Shown one piece after another: positions 17,603 to 26,079 of a stretch of DNA of 64,000 bases (its first letter is position 1; each line of letters opens with the position of its first letter). Location of the stretch: the NCBI GenBank assembly GCA_000018565.1, contig CP000875.1, positions 1,627,199-1,691,198 on the forward strand. The letters run 5' to 3'. Origin of the DNA: Herpetosiphon aurantiacus DSM 785. Lineage in GTDB: Bacteria > Chloroflexota > Chloroflexia > Chloroflexales > Herpetosiphonaceae. The notes below the pieces were generated by a model. That model ran no database searches, was not told the DNA's origin, and worked only from the letters and a program-made list of their open reading frames with translations. Position numbers and translations under genes: made by a program.

Positions 17603-17689
17603 AACAAAAATCTCTGCGCCTCTGGGTTATGCATTCCGACCCCTGACCCCTAAAACCTGGCTCCTGATCCCTAAAACCAATTTTGCCTC

Positions 17690-17718
17690 TTGACAATTCA
17701 TTTCTGAACAACTATATT
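17690..17718 (+). promoter_or_regulatory. TetR-gene promoter (TTGACA-17-TATATT)
   Basis: A consensus -35 TTGACA at 17690-17695 and TATATT at 17713-17718 are separated by exactly 17 bases. The predicted transcript start near 17725 falls inside the palindromic operator at 17721-17739, so a bound repressor would block initiation. Confidence 0.8.
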
Positions 17719-17720
17719 AT

Positions 17721-17739
17721 TATCGAACAACGTTCGATA
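17721..17739. promoter_or_regulatory. TetR operator O1
   Basis: TATCGAAC, a 3-bp centre and GTTCGATA form a perfect 8+3+8 palindrome overlapping the transcript start of the TetR gene. A near-identical palindrome lies before the next gene at 18391-18409. The repetition at both promoters makes this a strong operator candidate for autoregulation. Confidence 0.85.
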
Positions 17740-17750
17740 AAATTATTTTG

Positions 17751-18377
17751 ATGGAATGGAAACAGGCGATGGGCAGCAAAGAACGCCGCGAACGGATCAA
17801 ACAAGCCACCCGCGAGGGGATTCTCAACGGCGCACGCCAAATTGCCCAAGCCGAGGGTTGGTCGGGCTTGACTATCCGCAAGGTTGCCGAGTTGATCGAA
17901 TATAGTCCGTCGATGGTTTATGAATATTTCGCTAGCAAGGAAGCAATTTTGGAAGCCTTGTTGGAAATTGGCTTTCAACAATTGACCAATGCCATGCAAC
18001 AAGCCAGTGCTGCCCATGTTGATCCATATCAGCGCTTGCAGGCCATCGCGCTAGCCTATTGGCGCTTTGCCCAAGCCAATCCTGACCTCTATCAAGTGAT
18101 GCATGGCATGGATGGCGTGACGGTTAACCCAGAGTTGCGCAACCAAGCGGCTTGGCCAACATGTTTATTGGTTGAGCAAGATTTGCAATCATTGTTGATC
18201 GACGAACAAGTGACGAGTCCAAATTTGCGTGAAGATAGCGAAATTCTTTGGGCTACCTTGCATGGAATTGTTAGCCTTGTGCTCAGCCAACGCCTCAGCC
18301 AAGCCGAACAGATCGAAGCCCGCATCCAACGCACAACCCAAGCCTTGTTACAGGGCTTATTAATGACCAATTCGTAA
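17751..18377 (+). CDS. TetR-family transcriptional repressor
   Basis: This is a regulator of about 208 residues. The N-terminal helix-turn-helix reads GLTIRKVAELIEYSPSMVYEYFASKEAILEALL in outline, the typical TetR DNA-binding domain, followed by an all-helical ligand and dimer domain of the TetR_C/WHG type. The ATG at 17751 has no clear ribosome site; an ATG at 17769 is the alternative. The gene lies between two matching palindromic operators, one at its own promoter and one before the epimerase-like gene downstream, so it probably represses both. The inducer is unknown. Confidence 0.88.
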   Translation: MEWKQAMGSKERRERIKQATREGILNGARQIAQAEGWSGLTIRKVAELIEYSPSMVYEYFASKEAILEALLEIGFQQLTNAMQQASAAHVDPYQRLQAIALAYWRFAQANPDLYQVMHGMDGVTVNPELRNQAAWPTCLLVEQDLQSLLIDEQVTSPNLREDSEILWATLHGIVSLVLSQRLSQAEQIEARIQRTTQALLQGLLMTNS

Positions 18378-18382
18378 TTTTT

Positions 18383-18411
18383 TTGAACCTTATCGAACAA
18401 TGTTCGATTAT
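18383..18411 (+). promoter_or_regulatory. promoter with TetR operator O2 for the epimerase-like gene
   Basis: TTGAAC at 18383-18388 and GATTAT at 18406-18411 are 17 bases apart. The palindrome TATCGAAC, a 3-bp centre and GTTCGATT (18391-18409) fills the spacer. It differs from O1 at one centre base and one outer base, so the two sites should bind the same TetR protein. Confidence 0.75.
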
Positions 18412-18436
18412 TGATTATTGTACAAGGAGTATAACC

Positions 18437-19387
18437 ATGAGTTCATTACAAGTTATTTTTGGCACAGGCCCAGCTGGTAGCACGCTTGCTGAAGAGCTTA
18501 TTAGTCAAGGCCAGCGCGTTCGCTGTATCAATCGTAGTGGTAAGGCCGATCTGCCAGCAGCGGTTGAGGTCGTCGCTGGCGATTTGCTCAATCAAGGCCA
18601 AGTTAATGAGTTGTGCCAAGGTGCAAAGGTGGTTTACCACTGCGCAAACGTACATTATGCTGAACAGACCAAGATTATGCCGCAATTTCAGCAAACGATT
18701 ATGCAGGCTAGCGCCGCTGCTGGCGCTCGCTTGGTGGTGCTCGATACGCTTTACGTCTATGGTTCGAGTCAAGGCCGACCAATGACTGAGGCCACGCCAT
18801 TTGCGCCGCATACGCGTAAAGGTCGCATGCGAGCTGATTTAGTTGAAACCTATTTGGCAGCGCATCGGGCTGGTACGCTTGAAGTCACGCTGGGTCGAGC
18901 TGCCGATTTCTTTGGGCCGCGTGTGCTCAACTCAAGCTTAGGCGATCGGGTGTTTCCGATGCTGTTGCAGCACAAACCAGCTCAATTGTTGGGCAATATC
19001 GATTTGCCGCATAGTTTTAGCTATATCGGCGATGTCGCCCGTGGCTTGGCATTGTTGGGCCAACATCCGGCGGCGCTAGGCCAAGCTTGGCATTTGCCCG
19101 TCATGCCAGCATTAACCCAACGCGCCATGCTCCAAACAATCGGCACATTGTTGGACTACCCGGTGCGCAGCATTGCTTTGCCTAAAATGGCGATTCAGGC
19201 GTTTGGCCTGATGGATTCGTTTATGCGCGAGTTTGTTGAGATGTTCTATCAATATACTGAGCCACAAATTGTCGATGCCCAAGCGATCGAACGCCAACTT
19301 GGCTTGGCTGCCACGCCTTTGGAGCAAGCGTTGCAGACAACGATTAATTGGTATCGTGGTCAAAATCAGCAAAAAGCCGCTGCCTAA
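18437..19387 (+). CDS. NAD(P)-dependent epimerase/reductase-like protein (extended SDR)
   Basis: This 316-residue protein begins with a Rossmann motif, VIFGTGPAGSTLAEEL, and continues as an extended SDR of the NAD-dependent epimerase type (VVYHCANVHY, DTLYVYGSS, TLGRAADFFGP). The usual catalytic YxxxK is not evident where it is expected, around PHTRKGRMRADL. It may therefore be a reductase with altered chemistry or a binding protein. AAGGAG lies seven bases before the ATG at 18437. It is probably repressed by the adjacent TetR protein through the operator in its promoter. Confidence 0.8.
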   Translation: MSSLQVIFGTGPAGSTLAEELISQGQRVRCINRSGKADLPAAVEVVAGDLLNQGQVNELCQGAKVVYHCANVHYAEQTKIMPQFQQTIMQASAAAGARLVVLDTLYVYGSSQGRPMTEATPFAPHTRKGRMRADLVETYLAAHRAGTLEVTLGRAADFFGPRVLNSSLGDRVFPMLLQHKPAQLLGNIDLPHSFSYIGDVARGLALLGQHPAALGQAWHLPVMPALTQRAMLQTIGTLLDYPVRSIALPKMAIQAFGLMDSFMREFVEMFYQYTEPQIVDAQAIERQLGLAATPLEQALQTTINWYRGQNQQKAAA

Positions 19388-19424
19388 ATGTGGCAACGGC
19401 CTTGAAAACAATCTGATCGTGAAA

Positions 19425-21473
19425 TTATTGGCGGCTTTGCCATTCGCCAGCAACGCTGCGCCGGAAGTGATCAGCGGGCTTGAGTTCGTGGCCTTGCAAA
19501 TAATGGCCGAACCAATCCAGAATATATTCGATTCGTGCGATGCGATGCAATGGCTCGCCGCTACGTGAAAGTTCGTGGCCTTCGCGCGGGAAGCGGACAA
19601 AACGCACAGGTTTATCCAGCACTTTGAGCGCGGTATACAGTTGCTCGGCTTGCTCGACTGGGCAGCGATGGTCCTCATCGGAATGCAAAATTAACAATGG
19701 GGTGTTAATTGAATTGACATAACGAATCGGTGAGCGTTCCATAAATTTATCGATATCAGCCCAAGGCTTGCCACCGAATTCATCTTCGCCGAAATATGGC
19801 CCAATATCCGATGTGCCGAAAAAGCTCATTAAATTGGAGATACAGCGTTGGGTATTGGCGGCGGCAAAGCGCTCGGTATGGCTGATGATCCAGTTGGTCA
19901 TATAGCCGCCATACGAGCCACCAAGCACACCCATCCGTTTGCTGTCGATCCAATCCCAGGTTTCGGCCAAATCGGCAGCAGCCATGAGATCGCGATAATC
20001 ATCGCCGCCAAAATCTTGGCGTACCAACGCGCGGAAGCGCTGACCATAGCCTGTGCCACCGCGTGGATTGGTGTAAATCACGCCATAGCCAGCCGCCGCC
20101 AGCACCTGAAATTCGTGCATAAAATTGTGACCATAGGCGCTATGCGGGCCACCATGAATATACAACAACGAGGGATATTGCTGGCCTTGGCTGAATCCGA
20201 CAGGCTTGATCACCCAGCCTTCGATCTCCAAGCCATCGAAGCTATTGTAGGTAAAGCGTTCTGGCTCGATGGTTTGGATGCTGGTGAGTAATGCAGCATT
20301 GGGGTCGTAGAGCAGATGAATACTGCCATCAGCATCGCCCATATACAGCGCTTCGAGTTGGGTGGCAGTGCCAGCGGTGAAGGCAGTGCGCTTGTTCAAC
20401 GATTGGCTGTAGCCCGAAATGCTTGGGTTATCCTCAGGCGTAAGTTCATGCATCGCGCCGTCGCTGTAGCGATAAGCACGGGTGCGGGCGGCACGGGTTG
20501 CCAAACAGTAAATGCCATTATCGCGCCAATAAGGCCGATAAGGAAAGCGCCCAATGCGTGCATCGCTGATCACGCTATTTTCAAGCCCATATTCAAAGCC
20601 AACACTGAGCAAACGGGCATCACCGCCCGCTCGACTAACACACCACAAAGCCTCATTTGATGCATTGCCCGTATGTTGATCATGGCCGATATAGGCGATT
20701 TGGCTGCCATCGGGCGACCAGGTTGGGTGATAGACCGGACCCAGCGCATTAGTTAAACAGCGCGATGTACCAGCTGCAACATTTAGTAGGTACATATCAG
20801 CTTGGCGGGTGTGTTCTAATTCGGCCCGCGAAACCGTGATAAAAGCCAACTCGCTACCATCAGGCGACCAAGCCGGATCAGCGTGATCAAAGGCTTGATC
20901 GGTGATTTGGTTTGGTTCTTGCCCTAATTCAACCAGCCAAATTTGCGCGTATTCTGGCTGTAAATAGCCCACGCCATCGAATTTGAATGGCAAGCGTTCG
21001 ATAATTTTTTCGTCGCGCAGGCTTTCGACATGGGTTTGCGCTTTGGCTTTGGCTCCGCGCGAGATAAACGCCAAGGCTTGGCTATCAGGGCGCCAGTTGA
21101 TTTCGGCCACACCATAACCAAGGCTGGTGAGTTGCTGGGCCTCGCCACCACGAGCCAAATCGAGCACAAACAGTTGAGCCACGCCTGCATCACGAGTTGA
21201 GATAAAGGCCAATTTACTGCCATCGGGCGACCAGCGTGGCGAGCTATCGCGACCTGAAACGCTGAACGTCATGCGTTGCGGTATGCCACCATCGGCCTGA
21301 ATTAACATAATTGCTGAACGATAATCGGGCTTGCGAGTGCCACTCTTGTTGGTGGTTTCCTCGATCCAGGTTTCCACAAAGGCAATTTGCTCGCCGTTGG
21401 GCGAAATTTGGGCATCGGAGATAAAACGTAGCTCTAACAGACTCGTGGCTTGCCAGTTGCGCAACTCGGCCAT
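19425..21473 (-). CDS. S9 family prolyl oligopeptidase / acylaminoacyl peptidase
   Basis: This 682-residue serine peptidase has an N-terminal beta-propeller with repeated WSPDGSxLAFI (PD40) motifs and a C-terminal alpha/beta hydrolase. The catalytic triad is visible: GGSYGGY (S520), HSDEDHRCP (D601) and REGHELS (H633). Family members trim short peptides or remove N-acyl residues in the cytoplasm, and no signal peptide is seen. It converges on the epimerase-like gene with 37 bp between stops. Confidence 0.92.
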   Translation of the reverse strand: MAELRNWQATSLLELRFISDAQISPNGEQIAFVETWIEETTNKSGTRKPDYRSAIMLIQADGGIPQRMTFSVSGRDSSPRWSPDGSKLAFISTRDAGVAQLFVLDLARGGEAQQLTSLGYGVAEINWRPDSQALAFISRGAKAKAQTHVESLRDEKIIERLPFKFDGVGYLQPEYAQIWLVELGQEPNQITDQAFDHADPAWSPDGSELAFITVSRAELEHTRQADMYLLNVAAGTSRCLTNALGPVYHPTWSPDGSQIAYIGHDQHTGNASNEALWCVSRAGGDARLLSVGFEYGLENSVISDARIGRFPYRPYWRDNGIYCLATRAARTRAYRYSDGAMHELTPEDNPSISGYSQSLNKRTAFTAGTATQLEALYMGDADGSIHLLYDPNAALLTSIQTIEPERFTYNSFDGLEIEGWVIKPVGFSQGQQYPSLLYIHGGPHSAYGHNFMHEFQVLAAAGYGVIYTNPRGGTGYGQRFRALVRQDFGGDDYRDLMAAADLAETWDWIDSKRMGVLGGSYGGYMTNWIISHTERFAAANTQRCISNLMSFFGTSDIGPYFGEDEFGGKPWADIDKFMERSPIRYVNSINTPLLILHSDEDHRCPVEQAEQLYTALKVLDKPVRFVRFPREGHELSRSGEPLHRIARIEYILDWFGHYLQGHELKPADHFRRSVAGEWQSRQ

Positions 21474-21518
21474 GCTTGATTCCTATTCTCTATATGCAAT
21501 GATTCGTTAATCTGCAAG

Positions 21519-21620
21519 CCCTCACCCCCTAACCCGCTCAGCAAGCGGGAGGAAGCATTTCAGCATGAATATCGAAACTCCCCTCGCCCGCCGCAGTGGG
21601 AGAGGGGCTAGGGGTGAGGG
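21519..21620. repeat. intergenic GC-rich palindromic repeat, copy 3
   Basis: A compact 102-bp copy running from CCCTCACCCC at 21519 to GGGGTGAGGG at 21611-21620, with inner CCCGC/GCGGG and CAGTGGGAGAGGGG arms. It lies 45 bp upstream of the S9 peptidase gene. Confidence 0.85.
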
Positions 21621-21707
21621 AACAAATTACATTTATATGCAATTCTGCGCATAATAGCATAGAACGATCATCCATTAAACAACAACTCAGAAGCGTAGTG
21701 CATGCTA

Positions 21708-21727
21708 AATGACTTATTTTAGTCATT
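21708..21727. promoter_or_regulatory. palindrome upstream of GH81 gene
   Basis: AATGACT, a 6-bp TATTTT centre and AGTCATT form a 7+6+7 palindrome in AT-rich DNA about 130 bp before the glucanase start. It is a plausible operator, but no regulator is identified. Confidence 0.35.
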
Positions 21728-21796
21728 GAATAATAGTTAGGAAAAAATTAAGATAGCAGTATATGGATTCTTTGATCGAAGGAGGTTGCTTGATTC

Positions 21797-21841
21797 ATGC
21801 GACTAGGGGTTCATAACATTTCGGCTATCGATGTTGATTAA
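21797..21841 (+). CDS. possible 14-residue leader peptide before GH81 gene
   Basis: A strong AAGGAGG at 21779-21785 is not used by the glucanase start, which has its own GAGG at 21848-21851. It is followed, after 11 bases, by an ATG opening MRLGVHNISAIDVD and a TAA at 21839-21841, 16 bases before the glucanase ATG. It could be a translated leader coupled to the enzyme gene. The spacing is long and no homology is recognised, so confidence is low. Confidence 0.25.
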   Translation: MRLGVHNISAIDVD

Positions 21842-21857
21842 TTACACGAGGATGTGC

Positions 21858-24800
21858 ATGAATACACAACATTTACCTAATCGCTCAAGACGATTACCAT
21901 GGCTTGCAGGAACCCTCCTAACATTATTAACTTCCAGTTTGTTCTTTTCTCCAACCCAACCTGTTGCCAACGCTGATCAAGCTGGGCTGGGCAGTTATAC
22001 TACCACCTTGCCAGCAGGCGCAAAAGTTCCCGATGATTTTAATGGAAATCCTGTTTCTCCCAAACGCACTGCCAATGTCACTGGCGCTATGCCCACCAAC
22101 GATTGGTGGAGTTCGCTCGGCTGGCAGCGCTTCCCTGGTAATCCCTATTCGGAAAATATGACGGCCTTGCCGTTGATTGTCAAAGCCAAAGCGACTGGCT
22201 TGGGCGTGACCTTCCCAACAATTCCGGCAATTTCAACTGGCTCGCCCAACTACATTGGTGAGTTTCACTATAACGCTTCCGAAGACCTGAACCTTGGTTT
22301 GGTGGGCTTGAATTCGCCCGATGCCAAAGTTGACGGCTACTCGGATTGGACAGTCACGGCCTATTGGAATGGTGGCGGCACGCTCCGCGCAACCTTTGGC
22401 CATGGCATGCCTTTCGTCTATTTGACCAAGAGTGGCGGCGATGCTTTGATTAGCGCGGCGGCTCCGCCAAGCGTTTGGACTGGCGCTGGCACGAATGCCC
22501 TCGGCATCACGGTCAACGGCCATCATTACGGTATTTTTGCCCCAACTGGCACAACCTGGAGCCAATCGGGGAACAATTTCCAATCAAATTTGGCTGGCAA
22601 AGATTATTATTCGGTGGCAGTATTGCCTGATAATAGCGTGGCAACCTTTAATTTCTTCAAATCCCGCGCCTATGCCTTTGTCACCAACACCACCGCCAGC
22701 TGGAGCTACGACCAAGCTTCTGCTACCTTGAATACAACCTTCAGCGCAACCACGGTTGCCAAAGAAGGCAGCAATACCAACACTGTTTTGGGCTTGTATC
22801 GCCACCACGCGATCAACTCATCGACGGCGTTGACCAACTACAGCTACACCACCGCCCGTGGTCAAATTCGCTTGCGCGATGGTAATTCGTTTACCACGGC
22901 CATGCGCTTCAATGGTGTGCTGCCAACCCTGCCAGATGCTGGCGATTACAACCGCACCACCCTCAACAATCACTTGAATGATGTTGCCTTCGAAGCTAGC
23001 CACTTTGGCGGTGCTGATACCTACTACACTGGTAAGGCGCTCTTACGGTTGGCCAACTTGATTCCGATTGCTGAACAACTGGGCAACACCAACGCCCGCA
23101 ATGCGTTGATTACCGCTGTGCGCAATCGTTTGCAAGAATGGTTCACCGCTAGTGCCAACGATACCAATGGCCAGTTCTACTACAATAGCAATTGGGGTAC
23201 GGTCATCGGCTATCCAGCCTCGTTCGGTTCGGATACCGAATTGAACGACCACCACTTCCACTATGGCTATTACATCTACGCTGCGGCAATCTTGGCCCAA
23301 TATGATCCAAACTGGGCGCTCGATAGCAACTGGGGTTCGATGGTCAAGCTGTTGATCAACGATGCTGCCAACATCAGCACCGCCACTGATCCCCGCTTCC
23401 CACGCTTGCGCACCTTCGACATCTACGAAGGCCACTCATGGGCTTCGGGTCACGCGGGCTTTGGCGCAGGCAACAACCACGAATCATCATCAGAAGCAAT
23501 GATGTTCAACAGCGCTGTGCTGTTGTGGGGTGCAAACACTGGCAATACCCAATTGCGCGACCTTGGGATCTTCATGTATACCCATGAAACCCACGCGATC
23601 GAGCAATATTGGTTCAATGTTGATAACGCTGTGTTTCCTGCTGGCTTCACCGCCAACAACAACCACCCCGCCGTCGGGATGGTTTGGGGCGATGGTGGTA
23701 GCTACGCAACTTGGTTCAGCGCCAACCCCGAAATGATCCACGGGATCAACTTCTTGCCCTTCCACGGTGGTTCGTTGTACTTAGGCCGTAATCCAGCCTA
23801 TGTCAACAAAAACTACAGCCAAATGCGCAACAACATCGGCGGCGCAGAACGTTATTGGTTAGATGTTATTTGGCAATTCCAAGCGTTTGGTGATGCAGCA
23901 ACCGCCGCAACCAAGTTTGATACGGTCGCCTATACCCCAGAAGAAGGCGAAACCAAGGCTCATACCTACCACTGGATTCGCAACTTGAAGCAGTTGGGTT
24001 CGATCGATACTTCGATCACCGCCAACACGCCAACCTATGCAGTTTTCAACAAAAATGGTGTACGCACCTATGTTGCTTGGAACCCAACCGCGAACCCATT
24101 GACCGTAACCTTCTCGAATGGCGTGGTGTTGAATAGCATTCCTGCACGCAGCATGGCTCGCAGCACGGGCACAACCCCACCACCAACCGCGACTCCGGTC
24201 AACCCAACCGCTACGCCAGTACTACCAACTGCTACACCAGTCAACCCAACCGCGACTCCGGTCAACCCAACCGCTACGCCAGTACTACCAACTGCTACAC
24301 CAGTTGCCGGCTGTTCAGCAGTGAGCTTGGATGCCAATAGCTACTATCGGGTAACGGCTCGTCACAGTGGCAAGGCCTTGGATGTTGCGGATGTTTCAAG
24401 CGCTGATGGGGCCAATGTGCATCAATGGGGCTATGTTGGTGGCTTGAACCAACAATGGCGCTTCGAAAGCGTTGGCAGCAACTACTTCAAAGTTACCGCT
24501 CGCCATAGTGGCAAGGCGCTTGATGTTGCTGGCGGTACAACCGCAACTGGCAACGGTGTCAACATTCACCAATGGCCATATGGCAACACCACCAACCAAC
24601 AATGGTGTTTGCGCGATGTTGGTAGCGGCTACTATGCGATTATTGCCCGCCACAGTGGCAAGGCACTTGATGTTGCTGATGCTTCAACCGCCGATGGTGG
24701 CAATGTCCATCAATGGGACTATGTCGGCGCAACCAACCAACAATGGCAACTCACCAAGATCGATGCTGGTGGCAACACCTTGCACGTCATCGATGGCGCT

Positions 24801-25277
24801 GCCCAAAATGTAGCTGGTACGTTGAGCCTGAGCGCAGGCGCAGGGGCCAACACTGACAGCATTCCATCGGCTGGCGGAGCTAACCGCGATGGTACGCCAA
24901 CCAATGCCTTGGTTTATACCATCTCAGGCTTGACCCGTACCTACAACAGCCAAGCCACCCAATTCAAGTTGTTCGTCGATTCCAACACTGCCGTGGGCAA
25001 CGGGGTTCAAGCCCGCATCTCCTACGACTGGACTGGCGACGGCAGCTATGATCGCACTGAAACCTACAACTACTTCCCAACTGATCCGGTTGCAGGTTTC
25101 GAGCAATATAGCCAAACCGCTGGCCTCAAGAGCAGCAGTGGTGCTTGGGCCAACCTGAGCAATGGTCGGGTACGGATTGAAATTTGGAATGCAATTGGCA
25201 ATGGTACAGCGAGCGTTCGCACCAGCGCCACCAGTGACCAAGGCCAACAATCGACCATCACCTTGCCATTCAATTAA
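21858..25277 (+). CDS. Secreted GH81 endo-beta-1,3-glucanase with ricin-type lectin
   Basis: This 1139-residue exported enzyme has a signal peptide with a twin-Arg-like SRRLPW and cleavage near ANA-DQ. A GH81 catalytic region follows (about 45-765), with MPTNDWWSSLGW and the active-site block GHSWASGHAG...GNNHESSSEA (E542 and E546 are candidate catalytic acids). A Pro/Thr linker of PTATPV repeats (about 771-815) leads to three ricin-B-type repeats, each with ARHSGKALDVA and NQQW (about 816-967), and a C-terminal beta-sandwich of about 170 residues that I cannot assign. The ATG at 21858 has GAGG six bases upstream. Laminarin-type beta-1,3-glucan of yeast or algal walls is the likely substrate. 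Confidence 0.93.
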   Translation: MNTQHLPNRSRRLPWLAGTLLTLLTSSLFFSPTQPVANADQAGLGSYTTTLPAGAKVPDDFNGNPVSPKRTANVTGAMPTNDWWSSLGWQRFPGNPYSENMTALPLIVKAKATGLGVTFPTIPAISTGSPNYIGEFHYNASEDLNLGLVGLNSPDAKVDGYSDWTVTAYWNGGGTLRATFGHGMPFVYLTKSGGDALISAAAPPSVWTGAGTNALGITVNGHHYGIFAPTGTTWSQSGNNFQSNLAGKDYYSVAVLPDNSVATFNFFKSRAYAFVTNTTASWSYDQASATLNTTFSATTVAKEGSNTNTVLGLYRHHAINSSTALTNYSYTTARGQIRLRDGNSFTTAMRFNGVLPTLPDAGDYNRTTLNNHLNDVAFEASHFGGADTYYTGKALLRLANLIPIAEQLGNTNARNALITAVRNRLQEWFTASANDTNGQFYYNSNWGTVIGYPASFGSDTELNDHHFHYGYYIYAAAILAQYDPNWALDSNWGSMVKLLINDAANISTATDPRFPRLRTFDIYEGHSWASGHAGFGAGNNHESSSEAMMFNSAVLLWGANTGNTQLRDLGIFMYTHETHAIEQYWFNVDNAVFPAGFTANNNHPAVGMVWGDGGSYATWFSANPEMIHGINFLPFHGGSLYLGRNPAYVNKNYSQMRNNIGGAERYWLDVIWQFQAFGDAATAATKFDTVAYTPEEGETKAHTYHWIRNLKQLGSIDTSITANTPTYAVFNKNGVRTYVAWNPTANPLTVTFSNGVVLNSIPARSMARSTGTTPPPTATPVNPTATPVLPTATPVNPTATPVNPTATPVLPTATPVAGCSAVSLDANSYYRVTARHSGKALDVADVSSADGANVHQWGYVGGLNQQWRFESVGSNYFKVTARHSGKALDVAGGTTATGNGVNIHQWPYGNTTNQQWCLRDVGSGYYAIIARHSGKALDVADASTADGGNVHQWDYVGATNQQWQLTKIDAGGNTLHVIDGAAQNVAGTLSLSAGAGANTDSIPSAGGANRDGTPTNALVYTISGLTRTYNSQATQFKLFVDSNTAVGNGVQARISYDWTGDGSYDRTETYNYFPTDPVAGFEQYSQTAGLKSSSGAWANLSNGRVRIEIWNAIGNGTASVRTSATSDQGQQSTITLPFN
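24183..24302 (+). repeat. 63-bp tandem repeat encoding the GH81 linker
   Basis: A 63-bp unit at 24183-24245 is repeated without change for 57 bases at 24246-24302. Each unit encodes three 7-residue PTATPV(N/L) blocks. The exact DNA identity points to recent slippage or unequal exchange, so linker length may vary between strains. Confidence 0.85.
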
Positions 25278-25302
25278 CGTCCTATAACCCTTCTCCTCGT
25301 AC

Positions 25303-25342
25303 ACGGCACTCGTTCTTCAGCCAGAACGAGTGCCGTGGTTTT
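25303..25342 (+). terminator. intrinsic terminator of GH81 gene
   Basis: A perfect 14-bp stem (25303-25316 with 25323-25336) with a 6-nt loop is followed by GGTTTT, 26 bases after the stop codon. Confidence 0.85.
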
Positions 25343-25485
25343 AATCAGATTTTGTATTTCAATTTTAATTACTTAATGCGGCTTGCAGAACAATAACAGC
25401 CTATGCTATGCTCATTTCACGCCGATTATGTTGGCAGTTGAGCCAGCAAAACCACCTCATACTATCCGTGAGAGAGTAGGATTAT

Positions 25486-25941
25486 ATGCATGTACGGCTG
25501 TGGAATCGGCTTCGTCGCTTCTCCTTAACAGATTTGTACGCATTGATGATCATCATCTTTATCGTTTGGCAATTTGGGTCGATGGCCTTTTACCAGATCT
25601 TTGGGGTTGAAACATTCATTGATTGGCAGCCCATTCCGCTTTATCCGCCGCATGTTGAGCCTGTCGTCCGTTCAGAGACTCCAACCGAACAGAGTTTGCG
25701 CTTTACCACTGCCGACTCAGTTGAAGATATTGTTGAGTGGTATGACAACGAGTTTAATCCCAAAACGCGTCGCCAATATGATCGTGTTGTTGAGGATCAG
25801 ACTCCTGTAGCGCTACGGATTAAGTATCAGTTTTGCACGGGGATGGCTATCACGCTTAACGTTACTTCCGACCAGACCATCAAAGAGGTTTCGCTGGTGC
25901 AGCATAAATACTCTCCGCGTGATGGGTTTTGTTCTCCATAA
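25486..25941 (+). CDS. hypothetical protein with one N-terminal membrane anchor
   Basis: This 151-residue protein is not recognised. A basic N-terminus (RLWNRLRR) precedes one strong transmembrane segment (about residues 18-37), so the acidic C-terminal domain of about 110 residues is probably outside the membrane. It contains SVEDIVEWYDNEF, which looks like an amphipathic helix, and two Cys residues (in QFCTG and at the C-terminal GFCSP). It stands alone between the glucanase terminator and the cyclase gene. Confidence 0.6.
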   Translation: MHVRLWNRLRRFSLTDLYALMIIIFIVWQFGSMAFYQIFGVETFIDWQPIPLYPPHVEPVVRSETPTEQSLRFTTADSVEDIVEWYDNEFNPKTRRQYDRVVEDQTPVALRIKYQFCTGMAITLNVTSDQTIKEVSLVQHKYSPRDGFCSP

Positions 25942-26041
25942 ACTGAATTGAGCTGTTGGAATGCTGCTAACGGCGTGGTTTAAACCATTATTCACATAAA
26001 CTTCTAGTAAACATTTGTTTCAAAAAGCGTTAAAATCGCGC

Positions 26042-26047
26042 TATAAT
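26042..26047 (+). promoter_or_regulatory. candidate -10 box of the cyclase gene
   Basis: A perfect TATAAT lies 33 bases before the ATG at 26080. The AT-rich DNA upstream offers only weak -35 matches (TTTCAA with an 18-base spacer). No strong ribosome site is seen before the ATG. Confidence 0.45.
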
Positions 26048-26079
26048 GGAGCAATATTTTTGCGCCGAGTACACCGCCT

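Noticed and set aside
17748..17750. TTG at 17748 as the TetR start
   Set aside because: It is directly followed by an ATG and has no ribosome site of its own.
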